A stretch of 64,000 nucleotides of DNA, from NCBI GenBank assembly GCA_009780695.1, contig WQZN01000003.1:124001-188000 (forward strand), read 5' to 3'. The stretch comes from Microbacteriaceae bacterium (GTDB lineage Bacteria; Actinomycetota; Actinomycetes; Actinomycetales; Microbacteriaceae). A model generated the notes under the pieces. It worked only from the letters and a program-made list of their open reading frames with translations. It was not told the origin of the DNA and did not search any database. Shown here in pieces: positions 46,845-56,213 of the stretch. A program made the position numbers and the translations under genes. How positions within the stretch are numbered: the stretch's first letter is position 1; each line of letters starts with the position of its first letter.

Positions 46845-47654
46845 ATGGGAGCCGTGGGCATCCAGGAAACCGACCTCGCGCGCACCCGGAAGGCGTGCGC
46901 GCGCCTCGTCGTCGTCGAGCGCACGGGCTCGACCAACCGAGACCTCGTCGACGCGGCATCCGCGGACCCGTCGGGTTGGCCGCACCTCTCCGTCCTGCTC
47001 ACCGACGAGCAGACCGCGGGCCGGGGCCGCCAGGGCCGCACCTGGCAGGCCGCCCCCGGCACGAGCCTCGCGGTCTCGGTGCTCCTACGCCCCGACCAGC
47101 TGCCCGGCGACCTCCCGATCGGCGCCTTCGGCTGGCTGCCGCTGCTCGCGGGCGTCGCCATGAAGCGCGCCGTGGCGGCGCAGGGGGCGACCGCCGCCGA
47201 GCTGAAGTGGCCCAACGACGTGCTCATCGCGGGGCGGAAGGTCTGCGGCATCCTCGCCGAACTGCTGCCCGACGCCGCGGGCGTCGTCGTCGGCTCGGGC
47301 ATCAACCTCACGATGACCGAGGCCCAGCTGCCCGTGCCGACCGCGACCTCGCTCGCGCTCGCCGGGGTGGCCGCGCCCGACGCCGACGCGCTGCTCGCCG
47401 ACTACCTCACCGGCCTGTCGACTCTCGTCTCCGAGCTGGCCAACGCGGGGGGCGATGCGGATGCCGCGGGCATCCGCCCCCTGGTCGAGCGCGAGTGCGC
47501 GACGGTCGGCCGCGACGTGCGCATCGAACTGCCCGACGGTGCCGTGCGCGAGACCCGCGCGACGGGTCTGGACGGCGATGGACGTCTCGTCGTCATAACG
47601 GATGACGGCACCGCGTCTGTCGCGGCCGGAGACGTGACGCACCTGCGGTATTAA
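46845..47654 (+). CDS. birA: Biotin-[acetyl-CoA-carboxylase] ligase
   Basis: Attaches biotin to the carrier domain of AccA3 (Lys555). 269 residues, the short form without the N-terminal repressor helix-turn-helix, as in most actinobacteria. Motifs: TGSTNRD, TAGRGRQGRTW (biotinyl-AMP loop) and LKWPNDVLI. C-terminal domain present. A GTG 9 bases downstream of the ATG is an alternative start. Followed 7 bases later by the PH-domain gene. Confidence 0.94.
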   Translation: MGAVGIQETDLARTRKACARLVVVERTGSTNRDLVDAASADPSGWPHLSVLLTDEQTAGRGRQGRTWQAAPGTSLAVSVLLRPDQLPGDLPIGAFGWLPLLAGVAMKRAVAAQGATAAELKWPNDVLIAGRKVCGILAELLPDAAGVVVGSGINLTMTEAQLPVPTATSLALAGVAAPDADALLADYLTGLSTLVSELANAGGDADAAGIRPLVERECATVGRDVRIELPDGAVRETRATGLDGDGRLVVITDDGTASVAAGDVTHLRY

Positions 47655-47660
47655 TTGCTC

Positions 47661-48236
47661 ATGCCCCGACCTGTCGCCCCGCGATCCACGGCGGCTCAGA
47701 CGGGTCCGCAGGGTCCGCCCGAGCGCGTCGTGGCACGTCTGCGACCGCACGCCCGGGCGCTGTTCTGGCCGGCGGTCGCGCTCGTGCTGATCGCGGGCGG
47801 CTACGGCTACTTCGCGCTGCGCTTCGACCAGTCCTGGGCGCGCGCCATGGTGCTGTTCGCGGCGCTGCTGTTCACGCTGCTGTTCTTCTTGCTGCCCTAT
47901 TTCGCGTGGCTCTCGCGGCGCTTCATCATCACGACGCGGCGCATCGTCGTGCGGCGCGGCTTCTTCGTGCGCAAGCGGCAGGAGCTGCTGCACTCCCGCG
48001 GCTATGAGGTCGAGCTCGCGCGCGGCCCGCTGCAGGCGATGGCCGGCTCGGGCAACCTGCGCATCACGGTGCAGGGCGAGACGGTGCTGATCCTGACCGA
48101 CGTGCCGAAGGCGCGCACGGTGCAGGTGGCGCTGCACGACCTCATGGAGAACGCCGCGAGTCTGCAGACCGCGCAGCGCCAGGTGATGCAGTCGCCCGCG
48201 ATCACCAACCAGACGACGGTGTGGACCGGGCGCTGA
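47661..48236 (+). CDS. Bacterial PH-domain membrane protein
   Basis: 191 residues from the ATG at 47661, 7 bases after birA. Two membrane segments (about 34-52 and 58-80) followed by a cytoplasmic PH-like domain whose start reads SRRFIITTRRIVVRRGFFVRKRQELLH, the bPH2/YdbT pattern. Function of these proteins is largely unknown; membrane-anchored stress or lipid-related roles have been suggested. Likely co-transcribed with birA. Confidence 0.82.
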   Translation: MPRPVAPRSTAAQTGPQGPPERVVARLRPHARALFWPAVALVLIAGGYGYFALRFDQSWARAMVLFAALLFTLLFFLLPYFAWLSRRFIITTRRIVVRRGFFVRKRQELLHSRGYEVELARGPLQAMAGSGNLRITVQGETVLILTDVPKARTVQVALHDLMENAASLQTAQRQVMQSPAITNQTTVWTGR

Positions 48237-48289
48237 GCAGCGGCATCCGCCGGGCCGTCGTCGCCCGCCGCGCTCGATAGCCTGGAGCC

Positions 48290-49459
48290 ATGCACAGCAC
48301 TGTCGGAGTAATCGGCGGCGGACAGCTCGCCCGCATGATGATCGCGCCCGCCGTCGAGCTCGGCGTGACCATCAAGGTCCTCGAAGAGGCGCCCGGCATG
48401 TCGGCCGAGCTCGCCGCGACCGGCGTCGGCGACTATCGCGACCTCGACACCGTGGTCGAGTTCGCGCAGACCGTGGACGTCGTCACCTTCGACCACGAGC
48501 ACGTGCCGCAGCACATCCTGCGCGCGCTCGTCGACGCGGGCGTGCCGGTGCACCCGGGCCCCGACGCGCTGCTCTACGCGCAGGACAAGCTGCTCATGCG
48601 CCGCAAGATCACCGAGCTCGGCCTGCCGTCGCCCGACTGGGCCGCGATCGAGAACGCCGAAGAGCTCGGCGCGTTCCTCGACGCGCACGGCGGCCGCGGC
48701 GTGGTCAAGACCGCGCGCGGCGGCTACGACGGCAAGGGTGTGCGTGTCGTCGACGACAAGAACGGGGCGGATGACTGGTTCACCGCCCTCGCCGAGGACG
48801 GCCGCGGCGGCTCGCTCATCGTCGAGGAGCTCGTCGACTTCGTCCGCGAGCTCGCCCAGCAGGTCGCGCGCCGCCCGTCCGGCGAGATCGCCGTGTACCC
48901 GGTCGTCGAGACCGTGCAGAAGGGCGGCGTGTGCGCCGAGGTGATCGCCCCCGCGCCCACGGCGGGCGATGCCGTGCGGGATGCCGCGGGCCCGGCATCC
49001 GCGACGACCGTCTCCGACGCGGCCCGCGAGATCGCGGTGCGCGTCGCCGAGGGCATCGGCGTGACGGGCATGCTCGCCGTCGAGCTGTTCGAGACGCGCG
49101 ACGGCCGCGTGCTGGTCAACGAGCTCGCGATGCGCCCGCACAACAGCGGCCACTGGACTCAGGACGGCGCCGTGACGAGCCAGTTCGAGCAGCACCTGCG
49201 CGCCGTGCTCGACCTGCCGCTCGGCTCGACCCGGCCCCGCGACCCGTGGACCGTCATGATCAACGTGCTCGGCGGCCCCGCGGGCGCGACGCTGCAGTCG
49301 CGCTATGCGGATGCCATGGCCGCGCACCCCGCGGCGAAGCTGCACGGCTACGGCAAGGACTCGCGCCCCGGCCGCAAGGTCGGCCACGTGACGGTGTCGG
49401 GGGAGTCGCTCGAGGATGTCCTGACCGACGCGCGCGGCGCGGCGGCCTTCTTCGAGTAG
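48290..49459 (+). CDS. purK: 5-(carboxyamino)imidazole ribonucleotide synthase
   Basis: ATP-dependent carboxylation of AIR in purine synthesis. 389 residues, ATP-grasp fold: N-terminal [20 protein letters not shown], the glycine loop [14 protein letters not shown], and the metal-binding [15 protein letters not shown]. All expected sites are present. 35 bases before purE, its partner. Confidence 0.96.
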   Translation: MHSTVGVIGGGQLARMMIAPAVELGVTIKVLEEAPGMSAELAATGVGDYRDLDTVVEFAQTVDVVTFDHEHVPQHILRALVDAGVPVHPGPDALLYAQDKLLMRRKITELGLPSPDWAAIENAEELGAFLDAHGGRGVVKTARGGYDGKGVRVVDDKNGADDWFTALAEDGRGGSLIVEELVDFVRELAQQVARRPSGEIAVYPVVETVQKGGVCAEVIAPAPTAGDAVRDAAGPASATTVSDAAREIAVRVAEGIGVTGMLAVELFETRDGRVLVNELAMRPHNSGHWTQDGAVTSQFEQHLRAVLDLPLGSTRPRDPWTVMINVLGGPAGATLQSRYADAMAAHPAAKLHGYGKDSRPGRKVGHVTVSGESLEDVLTDARGAAAFFE

Positions 49460-49494
49460 AGCGCCCGGGGCGAGCCGCGCAATATCCTGACCGC

Positions 49495-50001
49495 ATGCCC
49501 CGCAACGCTTCCGCACCCTCCGTCGCCATCATCATGGGCTCGGACTCCGACTGGCCCACCATGAAGGCCGCGGCCGAGAGCCTCGACCGCTTCGGCATCG
49601 ACTACGACGTCGAGGTGGTGTCGGCGCACCGCACTCCGGAGAAGATGGTGCGCTTCGGCCAGCAGGCGGCGGGCCGCGGCATCCGCGTCATCATCGCGGG
49701 CGCGGGCGGTGCCGCCCACCTGCCCGGCATGGTCGCGTCGGTGACGACGCTGCCGGTGATCGGCGTGCCGGTGCAGCTCGCGCGCCTCGACGGGCTCGAC
49801 TCGCTGCTCTCGATCGTGCAGATGCCCGCGGGCATCCCGGTCGCCACGATGGCCATCAACGGCGCGGGGAACGCGGGCCTGTTCGCGGCGCGCATCCTCG
49901 CGTCGGGGGACGTCGCCCTGACCGAGAAGATCGCCGCCTACGCGCGCGAGCTCGAGGAACTGGTCGAGCAGAAGAACCAGGCGCTCATCGCGGGGTTGTG
50001 A
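49495..50001 (+). CDS. purE: N5-carboxyaminoimidazole ribonucleotide mutase
   Basis: Moves the carboxyl group from N5 to C4 of the imidazole, completing the two-step carboxylation begun by PurK. 168 residues from the ATG at 49495. Class I PurE features: [14 protein letters not shown] and [11 protein letters not shown] with the catalytic His, [11 protein letters not shown]. Last gene before the glycan cluster; the 104-base gap to the next gene has only a weak 7-base inverted pair (50026-50032 with 50069-50075). Confidence 0.96.
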   Translation: MPRNASAPSVAIIMGSDSDWPTMKAAAESLDRFGIDYDVEVVSAHRTPEKMVRFGQQAAGRGIRVIIAGAGGAAHLPGMVASVTTLPVIGVPVQLARLDGLDSLLSIVQMPAGIPVATMAINGAGNAGLFAARILASGDVALTEKIAAYARELEELVEQKNQALIAGL

Positions 50002-50105
50002 GCGGGGTCGCCGTGAACGGGCCCTTTCCGCTGGCTGCGCAAGCCCTGAGACAGGTGCCGCGGCCGTAAGCGGAACCTCATGTGCGCCCCGATAGAATTC
50101 CGGCG

Positions 50106-50639
50106 ATGCCACGCCAGCAAGATGCGCCCGACGGGCCGAACGAGACGGGCGCAATCCCGAGTCCGCCCGCCGGAATGTCGGGGGCGCCGGGTCTCGTCCT
50201 ACGCCTCGCCAAGGACTATCGGATCGCCTTCCTAGCCGTTGGGGCGGCGAACACGGCGATCGGCTTTCTCTGGTTCGCATTCTTCGATTACCTCTACCGG
50301 GCTGTGAGCTGGCACCTCACCATCGGCGGCTTCGAGATCAGATTCGACTACCTGCTCACATTGGCCAGCGCCCACGTTCTGAGCGTGCTGTGTGCGTTCG
50401 TCCTCTATCGGCGCCTGGTGTTTCGGGTGCGCGGCCATCTCTGGGTCGATCTCGGGCGATTCGAAACGGTTTACCTGGTTGCCCTCGGAGTCAATGCTGC
50501 GCTGCTTACACTGCTGTCCGGATTGCTGCACATGCCCCCGCTGCTCGCCCAGGCGCTCATCGTCTTGGTCACCACGATGATCAGCTTTTTCGGGCATCGC
50601 GAGTTCTCATTCCGACGCAAGGCAGAGGAGACGAAATGA
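50106..50639 (+). CDS. GtrA-family membrane protein
   Basis: 177 residues from the ATG at 50106. Four membrane segments with the typical FLAVGAANTAIGFLWFAFF first helix and a terminal HREFSFRRK. GtrA-type proteins are thought to move or hold undecaprenyl-linked sugars next to GtrB-like GT2 enzymes. The GT2 at 51481 has the GtrB/DPM1 form, so the pair is complete. Overlaps the next gene by 4 bases. First gene of the glycan cluster. Confidence 0.87.
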   Translation: MPRQQDAPDGPNETGAIPSPPAGMSGAPGLVLRLAKDYRIAFLAVGAANTAIGFLWFAFFDYLYRAVSWHLTIGGFEIRFDYLLTLASAHVLSVLCAFVLYRRLVFRVRGHLWVDLGRFETVYLVALGVNAALLTLLSGLLHMPPLLAQALIVLVTTMISFFGHREFSFRRKAEETK

Positions 50640-51484
50640 CGGCCACGGTGTCGATCGTGATCCCCGCGTACAACAACGAGCAGTACCTCGCCGAGACGTT
50701 AGATTCGGTACTCGCCCAGACGTACCCGAATCTCGAGGTGATCATCGCGGATCACTCCTCCGCGGACGGTACGCAGGCGATCATCGACGAGTACTCGAAG
50801 GACGCGCGGGTGCGCGCCTTGGATCCGACCCCGGCCGGCGGCGGCGCCAAGGCCAACTGGAACCGTGTCAGTCAGGCGGCCACGGGCGATTACATCAAGC
50901 TCGTATGCGGTGACGACCTGATCTACCCCGAGCTGGTCGCGCGGCAGGTCGCCGCGCTCGACGCCCATCCCGAGGCGGTGCTCACGGCGTCCCGGCGCGA
51001 CATCATCGACGCGAACGGGGTGCCGTTCGTCAAGGGGCGCGGGCTCGGCCCCTTGGTCGGCGAACAGGACGGGGCTCGTGCCATTCGGGCCACCGTGCGC
51101 GCGGGTGCCAATCTGTTCGGCGAGCCCGCGTGCGTGCTGATCCGACGCGCGGTGCTTGAGAGCGTCGGGTGGTGGGACGATGCCTCGCCGTACCTGATCG
51201 ACGAGGCGACCTATGCCAACGTGCTCGTGCACGGCGGTTTCGTCGGCATTGACGCATCGCTCGTCGGCTTCCGCGTGAGCGACAGCCAATGGAGCGTGCG
51301 GCTCATGCGCGAGCAGGCGGAGCAGGCCGCGGGTTTCCACGGGATCTTCGGTCGACGGCATCCCGACATCGTCCGGCCCATCGATCGACGGCTCGGCGAT
51401 GCCAACGCGGTCAAGGCTGCACTGATGCGGCGCCTCGCCTATGCCTATCTGCGTCAACGGATGACGAAAGCGAGTGCCGCATGA
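50636..51484 (+). CDS. GT2-family glycosyltransferase
   Basis: 282 residues from the ATG at 50636, overlapping gtrA. GT-A fold: SIVIPAYNNEQYLAETLDSVLAQTYPNLEVIIADHSSADGTQ, with the CGDDLIYPEL metal-binding region in place of DXD. No membrane segments. The sugar and acceptor are unknown. Overlaps the following GT2 by 4 bases, so gtrA and the two GT2 genes are translationally coupled. Confidence 0.87.
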   Translation: MTATVSIVIPAYNNEQYLAETLDSVLAQTYPNLEVIIADHSSADGTQAIIDEYSKDARVRALDPTPAGGGAKANWNRVSQAATGDYIKLVCGDDLIYPELVARQVAALDAHPEAVLTASRRDIIDANGVPFVKGRGLGPLVGEQDGARAIRATVRAGANLFGEPACVLIRRAVLESVGWWDDASPYLIDEATYANVLVHGGFVGIDASLVGFRVSDSQWSVRLMREQAEQAAGFHGIFGRRHPDIVRPIDRRLGDANAVKAALMRRLAYAYLRQRMTKASAA

Positions 51485-52494
51485 CTGAGCCGGAGCGGCC
51501 TTATGTGCACACGGTGTCGATCGTGGTTCCCGTCTACGGCGGCGAGCACACCTTGGCGGCGTTGGTGGACGAGATCACCGATCTCACCTCGGAGACCATC
51601 ACCCCCGACGGGAACCGCTTCGTTGTGACGGAGACGCTCTTCGCGTATGACAACGGCCGCGATGACTCGGCCCGGGTGATCCGCGAATTGCAGCAATCGC
51701 ACCCGTTCACCCGGGGTATCTGGCTCAGCCGCAACTTCGGGCAGCACGCAGCGACTCTGGCGGGGATGTCGTCGTCGGTCGGCGACTGGATCGTCACGCT
51801 CGACGAGGACGGCCAACACGACCCGCGCGACATCGCAGGCATGCTGGACACGGCGCTGCGCGAGCAGGCGCAGCTCGTGTACTCGGACCCGGTCAACGAG
51901 GCGCCGCACGGCTTCCTGCGCAATCTGGCCTCACGGTCGGCCAAGGCCCTCATCTCGCTGCTGCTCGGCAGCGCCAACGCGAAGGATTACCAGAGCTTCC
52001 GCCTCGTGGTCGGATCGATCGGTCGCAGCGTTGCTGCTTATGCGGGCAACGGTGTCTATCTGGACGTGGCGCTGAGCTGGATCGTCCAGTCGACGACGAC
52101 GAGTCCGACGACACTGCGACGCGAAGGCTCCGATCGTCAGTCCGGGTATTCGCTGCGGAGGCTCTTCTCGCACTTCTGGCGGCTCGTGATCTCCAACGGA
52201 ACACGTGGATTGCGGATCGTCAGCTTCCTCGGGGTCCTGTTCGCCGCCTTCGGAGTCGGTCTCACCGTGTGGGTGATCATCGCGACGGCCGCCGGGCACC
52301 AAACGCCGCCTGGGTGGGCATCCAGCACGATCATCGTCAGCCTGACTTCGGGCACCATCCTCTTCTCCCTCGGCGTCATCGCGGAGTACATCGGCGTCGC
52401 CGTGAACATGGCGATGGGCAAGCCGCTCTACCTCATCACCAGTGATCCGGCGGACGGGCCGCTCGGCAAGGTAAGGCGGGACGGTCTGAGGTGA
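51481..52494 (+). CDS. GT2-family glycosyltransferase of the polyprenyl-phosphate (GtrB/DPM1-like) type with C-terminal membrane segments
   Basis: 337 residues from the ATG at 51481. GT-A domain with VSIVVPVYGGEHTLAALVDEI, LDEDGQHDPRDIAGML (DXD-like acidic set) and SRNFGQHAATLAGMSSSVGD, then two membrane helices near the C-terminus (about 240-310). This is the layout of undecaprenyl-phosphate sugar transferases that work with GtrA proteins. Overlaps the epimerase gene by 4 bases. Confidence 0.87.
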   Translation: MTEPERPYVHTVSIVVPVYGGEHTLAALVDEITDLTSETITPDGNRFVVTETLFAYDNGRDDSARVIRELQQSHPFTRGIWLSRNFGQHAATLAGMSSSVGDWIVTLDEDGQHDPRDIAGMLDTALREQAQLVYSDPVNEAPHGFLRNLASRSAKALISLLLGSANAKDYQSFRLVVGSIGRSVAAYAGNGVYLDVALSWIVQSTTTSPTTLRREGSDRQSGYSLRRLFSHFWRLVISNGTRGLRIVSFLGVLFAAFGVGLTVWVIIATAAGHQTPPGWASSTIIVSLTSGTILFSLGVIAEYIGVAVNMAMGKPLYLITSDPADGPLGKVRRDGLR

Positions 52495-53459
52495 CGGCCG
52501 TCTGGATCGTCGGCGAGGGCGGGATGCTCGGCAGCGCTGTCGGTCGTCGGCTCGACTCATCGGCGCGGCTCGGGTGGACTCGTTTGGCGAAGCGGTCTCT
52601 GCCGTGGGCCGATGACGGCGCGTTCGGTGAGGCGGTGGCGGAACGTCTTGCCGAGCTGCGCTGGCTTGTGGAATCGGGCGGACACGACGACTGGGCCATC
52701 GTCTGGGTTGCGGGGGCGGCGGTGACGTCGGCCACCTCCGAGCAACTCGAGCAGGAGCTCGCCAGCCTTCGATCGTTCTGCGCGGCGCTCACCGATGCAT
52801 TCGACCCGGCGCTGCGCGCACGAGGTTCCGTGTTCTATGCCTCGTCCGCCGGCGGCATCTATGGCGGATCGAAGTCCCCGCCTTTCACGGAGGAGACACA
52901 GCCCGCGCCGATCTCGCCCTACGGGCGGTTCAAGCTCGAGGCCGAGGCGATCGTCCAGGCGCTGGCTGCCTCGGGCTGTCGAGTCCTCATCGGCCGGATC
53001 ACCAATCTGTACGGGCCTGGACAGAAGCTCGGGAAACTGCAAGGCCTGGTCTCGCAGCTGGCTCGAGCGCAGCTCTCGCCGCGTCCGGTCACCATCTATG
53101 TGCCGGTCGAAACGGTGCGCGACTATGTCTATGTCGACGATTGTGCGCTGTTGCTGCTCGATGCCGTCGAGCGATTGCGTGGTTGCGAGCCGGGATCCGT
53201 CGTCGTCAAGATCCTCGGTTCGGGACGCGGCACGAGCATCGCCGAGCTGCTGGGCCAGTTCCGCCGGGTCGAGAAGCGTCGGCCGAATGTGATGCTCGGC
53301 TACTCCGCCGGCGCCGCATTGCAGGGTCTCGATGTGCGCGCACGCTCTGTCGTATGGACTGATCTGGACAGCCGTGATCTGACGCCCCTTGCGGCAGGCA
53401 TCGGCGCGACGATGGATGACGTGTTGCTGCAGCTGCAGCAACCTCGAACCATCCGGTGA
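52491..53459 (+). CDS. NAD-dependent epimerase/dehydratase (extended SDR)
   Basis: 322 residues from a GTG. N-terminal dinucleotide fold with a modified glycine motif (VGEGGMLGSAVGRRL). Active site: YASSAGGIYGG for the Ser and YGRFK for the Tyr/Lys pair. Acts on a nucleotide sugar, but epimerase, reductase or dehydratase action cannot be separated by eye. It converges on the GT4 gene with only three bases between the stops. Confidence 0.82.
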   Translation: MTAVWIVGEGGMLGSAVGRRLDSSARLGWTRLAKRSLPWADDGAFGEAVAERLAELRWLVESGGHDDWAIVWVAGAAVTSATSEQLEQELASLRSFCAALTDAFDPALRARGSVFYASSAGGIYGGSKSPPFTEETQPAPISPYGRFKLEAEAIVQALAASGCRVLIGRITNLYGPGQKLGKLQGLVSQLARAQLSPRPVTIYVPVETVRDYVYVDDCALLLLDAVERLRGCEPGSVVVKILGSGRGTSIAELLGQFRRVEKRRPNVMLGYSAGAALQGLDVRARSVVWTDLDSRDLTPLAAGIGATMDDVLLQLQQPRTIR

Positions 53460-53462
53460 CGT

Positions 53463-54614
53463 TCACAGCTCGGCGTGCAGCTGCCAGATCTGCGCGCCGG
53501 ACGCCCGCCAGTTGAAGACCTTCGTGCGGTCGCGGCCGAGCACCGCGAGCTGGGCGGTGTCGACGGTGCCGTCGAGCACCGAGCCGACGGCGGCGGCGAG
53601 GCGCTCGGGATAGCTCGATCCGGCGCTCTCCCGAGGCACGAGGACGCCCGCACCCCCGGCCACCTCGACGAGCGCCGGCGCGTCGGAATGCACGAGCGGC
53701 GTGCCGAACGTCATCGCTTCGAGGGCGGTCAGGCCGAAGCCCTCGGCGAGCCCGGGCGCGACGAACGCCGAAGCGCGCGAGAACAGCAGCGCCAGGTCGG
53801 AGTCGCTCACCGTACCGAGGGTGCGCACGCGGCCCTCGGGAAGGCCGGCGAGCATGGCGGCCTCCGAGATGCGGCGGCCGCGCCATTCGTCGTCGCCGAG
53901 GACGAGCAGGGGCATCCCCTGGAAATCGGGCAGCGCGGCCGCGGCGACGAGCGCGTCGACGCCCGTGCGCGGGTCCATGGAACCGGATGCCAGCACGAAC
54001 TGCTCGGGAAGCCGCAGCCAGCTCGATCGCACCTCGGGGTCGTCGGGCAGCACGAGCGCCGAGCTGACGGCGCCCGGCACGACGCGCACGCGCTCTCCGA
54101 GGTCGAGCCGCTCGCGCAGGTCGTCGGCGACGGCGTGCGTCGGCACGACGATGGCGTCGGCGTGCTTCGCGGCCCGCTGCGCCATGCGCCGCACCCAGGC
54201 GGCCTCGGCATGGCCGATCGAGGCGGGGTGGGTCCAGGCGATCGTGTCGTGGACCGTGACGACGAGCTGGGTCACCAGTGCGCGATCGTGGCGCATGAGC
54301 GGTGCGAGCAGGCTCGGGGAGTGCAGGATGCCCTCGCCGACGGACACCTTCACCCCGGAGGCCCACGCGGTCGCGAGCGCCCTGCGCGCCAGGGGTGCGG
54401 TGACGATGCGGCTCGCGCCGGGGAAACGGCTGCTCAGCTCGGCGAGCTCGGCTTTCGGATGCGCGGCGAACACCAGCTCGACGTCGCAGCCGGGCGGGGC
54501 GCTCTCGATGAGGGCCCGGGTCAGCTCGGTCGAATAGCGGGCCAGGCCGCCGAAGCGGGCACGGCCGTTGGTGCGAGCGACGGCGTCTTCGGCGATGGCG
54601 CGCAGGGTCGTCAT
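53463..54614 (-). CDS. GT4-family glycosyltransferase
   Basis: 383 residues with a GT-B fold. N-terminal TRGLARYSTELTRAL-like region (FGGLARYSTEL), DTIAWTHPASIGHAE, and the EX7E motif EGFGLTALEAMTFGTPLVHSD in the C-domain. Last gene of a minus-strand run from 61506 down to 53463. Its GC content is higher than in the neighbouring upstream genes. Donor and acceptor unknown. Confidence 0.87.
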   Translation of the reverse strand: MTTLRAIAEDAVARTNGRARFGGLARYSTELTRALIESAPPGCDVELVFAAHPKAELAELSSRFPGASRIVTAPLARRALATAWASGVKVSVGEGILHSPSLLAPLMRHDRALVTQLVVTVHDTIAWTHPASIGHAEAAWVRRMAQRAAKHADAIVVPTHAVADDLRERLDLGERVRVVPGAVSSALVLPDDPEVRSSWLRLPEQFVLASGSMDPRTGVDALVAAAALPDFQGMPLLVLGDDEWRGRRISEAAMLAGLPEGRVRTLGTVSDSDLALLFSRASAFVAPGLAEGFGLTALEAMTFGTPLVHSDAPALVEVAGGAGVLVPRESAGSSYPERLAAAVGSVLDGTVDTAQLAVLGRDRTKVFNWRASGAQIWQLHAEL

Positions 54615-54674
54615 GCGATCGACCGTAGCAAGCGGTGGCTGGGGATGCCTGGACGGCGCGGCCCTGCCCGGCCT

Positions 54675-56213
54675 TCAGCCCCTCCGGCCTCGCGAGGTCT
54701 GCGCGTGTCGCGATGCTTGGGCGACCTTCCGCAGAGGCCACGTCGCCCCGTTCCCGATTCGCCACGACCACGAGCCGAGAATGTCCGCGTTGCGCTTCTT
54801 CAGGGCATCCCTGCTCCTGCCGAGGGCCTGTTTCTCGCTCTCGAGAGACTTGACCTGCGCTTCGAGCGCTGCGAGACGTGCGTCGAGGTGACCCGCCCAG
54901 CTTTCCAGCCGATCCGTGGCGGCCTCGTCAAGGGGCGCCCCGGCCGCGGTCGACAGCAGGCGAACGAGTCGCGCACTGTCGATCGGCCAGAGCAGCGACA
55001 GCGCCCGAGCCGAGGCCGATGCGGCGCCCTTTGCCAGATCAGCCCACTCGAGCACATATCGTCCGATCTCGGCGGGGCTGTCGGCCGGATGCATCTCCGT
55101 CTGCGCTGCGCCGAACCATTCGCGCGCGTAGTCGACCCACTCGGCTGTTCTCGAGTAGAACTTGAGACCGCCGTAGAACCCGTCTGGGAACAGGCTCAAC
55201 AGGCAGTCGACATATGCGACTTCGGCCTCGCGCATCGCGAAGAGTCCGGGCTGGATCGGTGGGTTCCACGCTTTTGCGCGGAGCAGGGAGGTGAACCGTA
55301 CGCCGTCGTGGCAGAACGCGACGAGGTGCGACGGGGTCCCCGCGGGGGCCGCCACCTCGTGCGCATCGCGCAGCGTGGCGATCTGTTCCGCGAACGGCAT
55401 GGTCTCCAGCTGAACGACGTCGAAGCCGTTGTCGCGGTAGAAATCTTCGAAGAGGTCTTCGTTGGATTCGCGGATGTGGGGGCTCGGGCTGAAGCTTGAA
55501 CGCGAGAGGTAGATGCGCGATCCGAACCGGCTCGGCACCCCGACCGCATCACGGAGGCGGTCGTAGACCCTCTTCGTCATCTCGATGTTGATGCGGCCTG
55601 ACAAGAGAGTCAGGCTTTGGTCGGGGATGATCACCTGGTCGAATCGAGTCGGTGCGGTGAGGAATTCGATCCGGCTCTCGGGGACGCCGAACAGCTCGAG
55701 CAGTTCGATGAACCCTTGTGCGCCGAGATCCCGCGAGCGCACAGCCGGCTCCTCCGGAGGGAATGGCAGCACGATCTTCATCTCGTCGGATATTCCGTCG
55801 AGCAAATACCAGAAGCGGCTGATGCCTTCGGTGATCATGTGGCCGAAGTGATGCACGGCGAGGCCGCTGAGGAAGAGGGCCGGGCCTTCCCCCTGTCTTA
55901 CGCCTTCCGACACCGGGTAGCCCTCGGAGACGGTCGGATTGAAGAATCTGCCCGATCTCCGGGTCGACCACGGCACCCAGTCGCCGTTCTCGTCGACTTC
56001 TCCGCCCGTCTCGTGTCCGGCGACGAACCGACCGGAGTCATCGAGCACGCCACCCCGCACCCGAAGCCCGTCTTTCTTGAGCGGCAGCACGATTCCGTTG
56101 TCGATGACGGTCACGCCGGGGAGTCCGGTGTCGATCAGGTCGTGATCGAGTTCTAGCGAACAGTCGGTGAAGCTGGCCAGATCCTCGACGAAATAGCGGG
56201 CCGCATAGGTCAT
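54675..56213 (-). CDS. DUF563/GT61-family glycosyltransferase with C-terminal coiled coil
   Basis: 512 residues from the ATG at 56213, in an ATGA overlap with the gene before it. GT61 (DUF563) signature: HHFGHMITEGISRFWYLL, RINIEMTKRVYDRLRDA, SRIYLSRSSFS and the AAPAGTPSHLVAF region, as in capsular polysaccharide enzymes. The last 80 residues are a coiled coil (LAALEAQVKSLESEKQAL) then a basic helix, which may serve for membrane or complex attachment. Confidence 0.85.
   Translation of the reverse strand: MTYAARYFVEDLASFTDCSLELDHDLIDTGLPGVTVIDNGIVLPLKKDGLRVRGGVLDDSGRFVAGHETGGEVDENGDWVPWSTRRSGRFFNPTVSEGYPVSEGVRQGEGPALFLSGLAVHHFGHMITEGISRFWYLLDGISDEMKIVLPFPPEEPAVRSRDLGAQGFIELLELFGVPESRIEFLTAPTRFDQVIIPDQSLTLLSGRINIEMTKRVYDRLRDAVGVPSRFGSRIYLSRSSFSPSPHIRESNEDLFEDFYRDNGFDVVQLETMPFAEQIATLRDAHEVAAPAGTPSHLVAFCHDGVRFTSLLRAKAWNPPIQPGLFAMREAEVAYVDCLLSLFPDGFYGGLKFYSRTAEWVDYAREWFGAAQTEMHPADSPAEIGRYVLEWADLAKGAASASARALSLLWPIDSARLVRLLSTAAGAPLDEAATDRLESWAGHLDARLAALEAQVKSLESEKQALGRSRDALKKRNADILGSWSWRIGNGATWPLRKVAQASRHAQTSRGRRG

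Noticed and set aside
50026-50075. Inverted pair ttccgct / agcggaa in the purE to gtrA gap
   Set aside because: Only seven bases per arm with a 36-base loop; expected by chance and not comparable to palindromes A to G.
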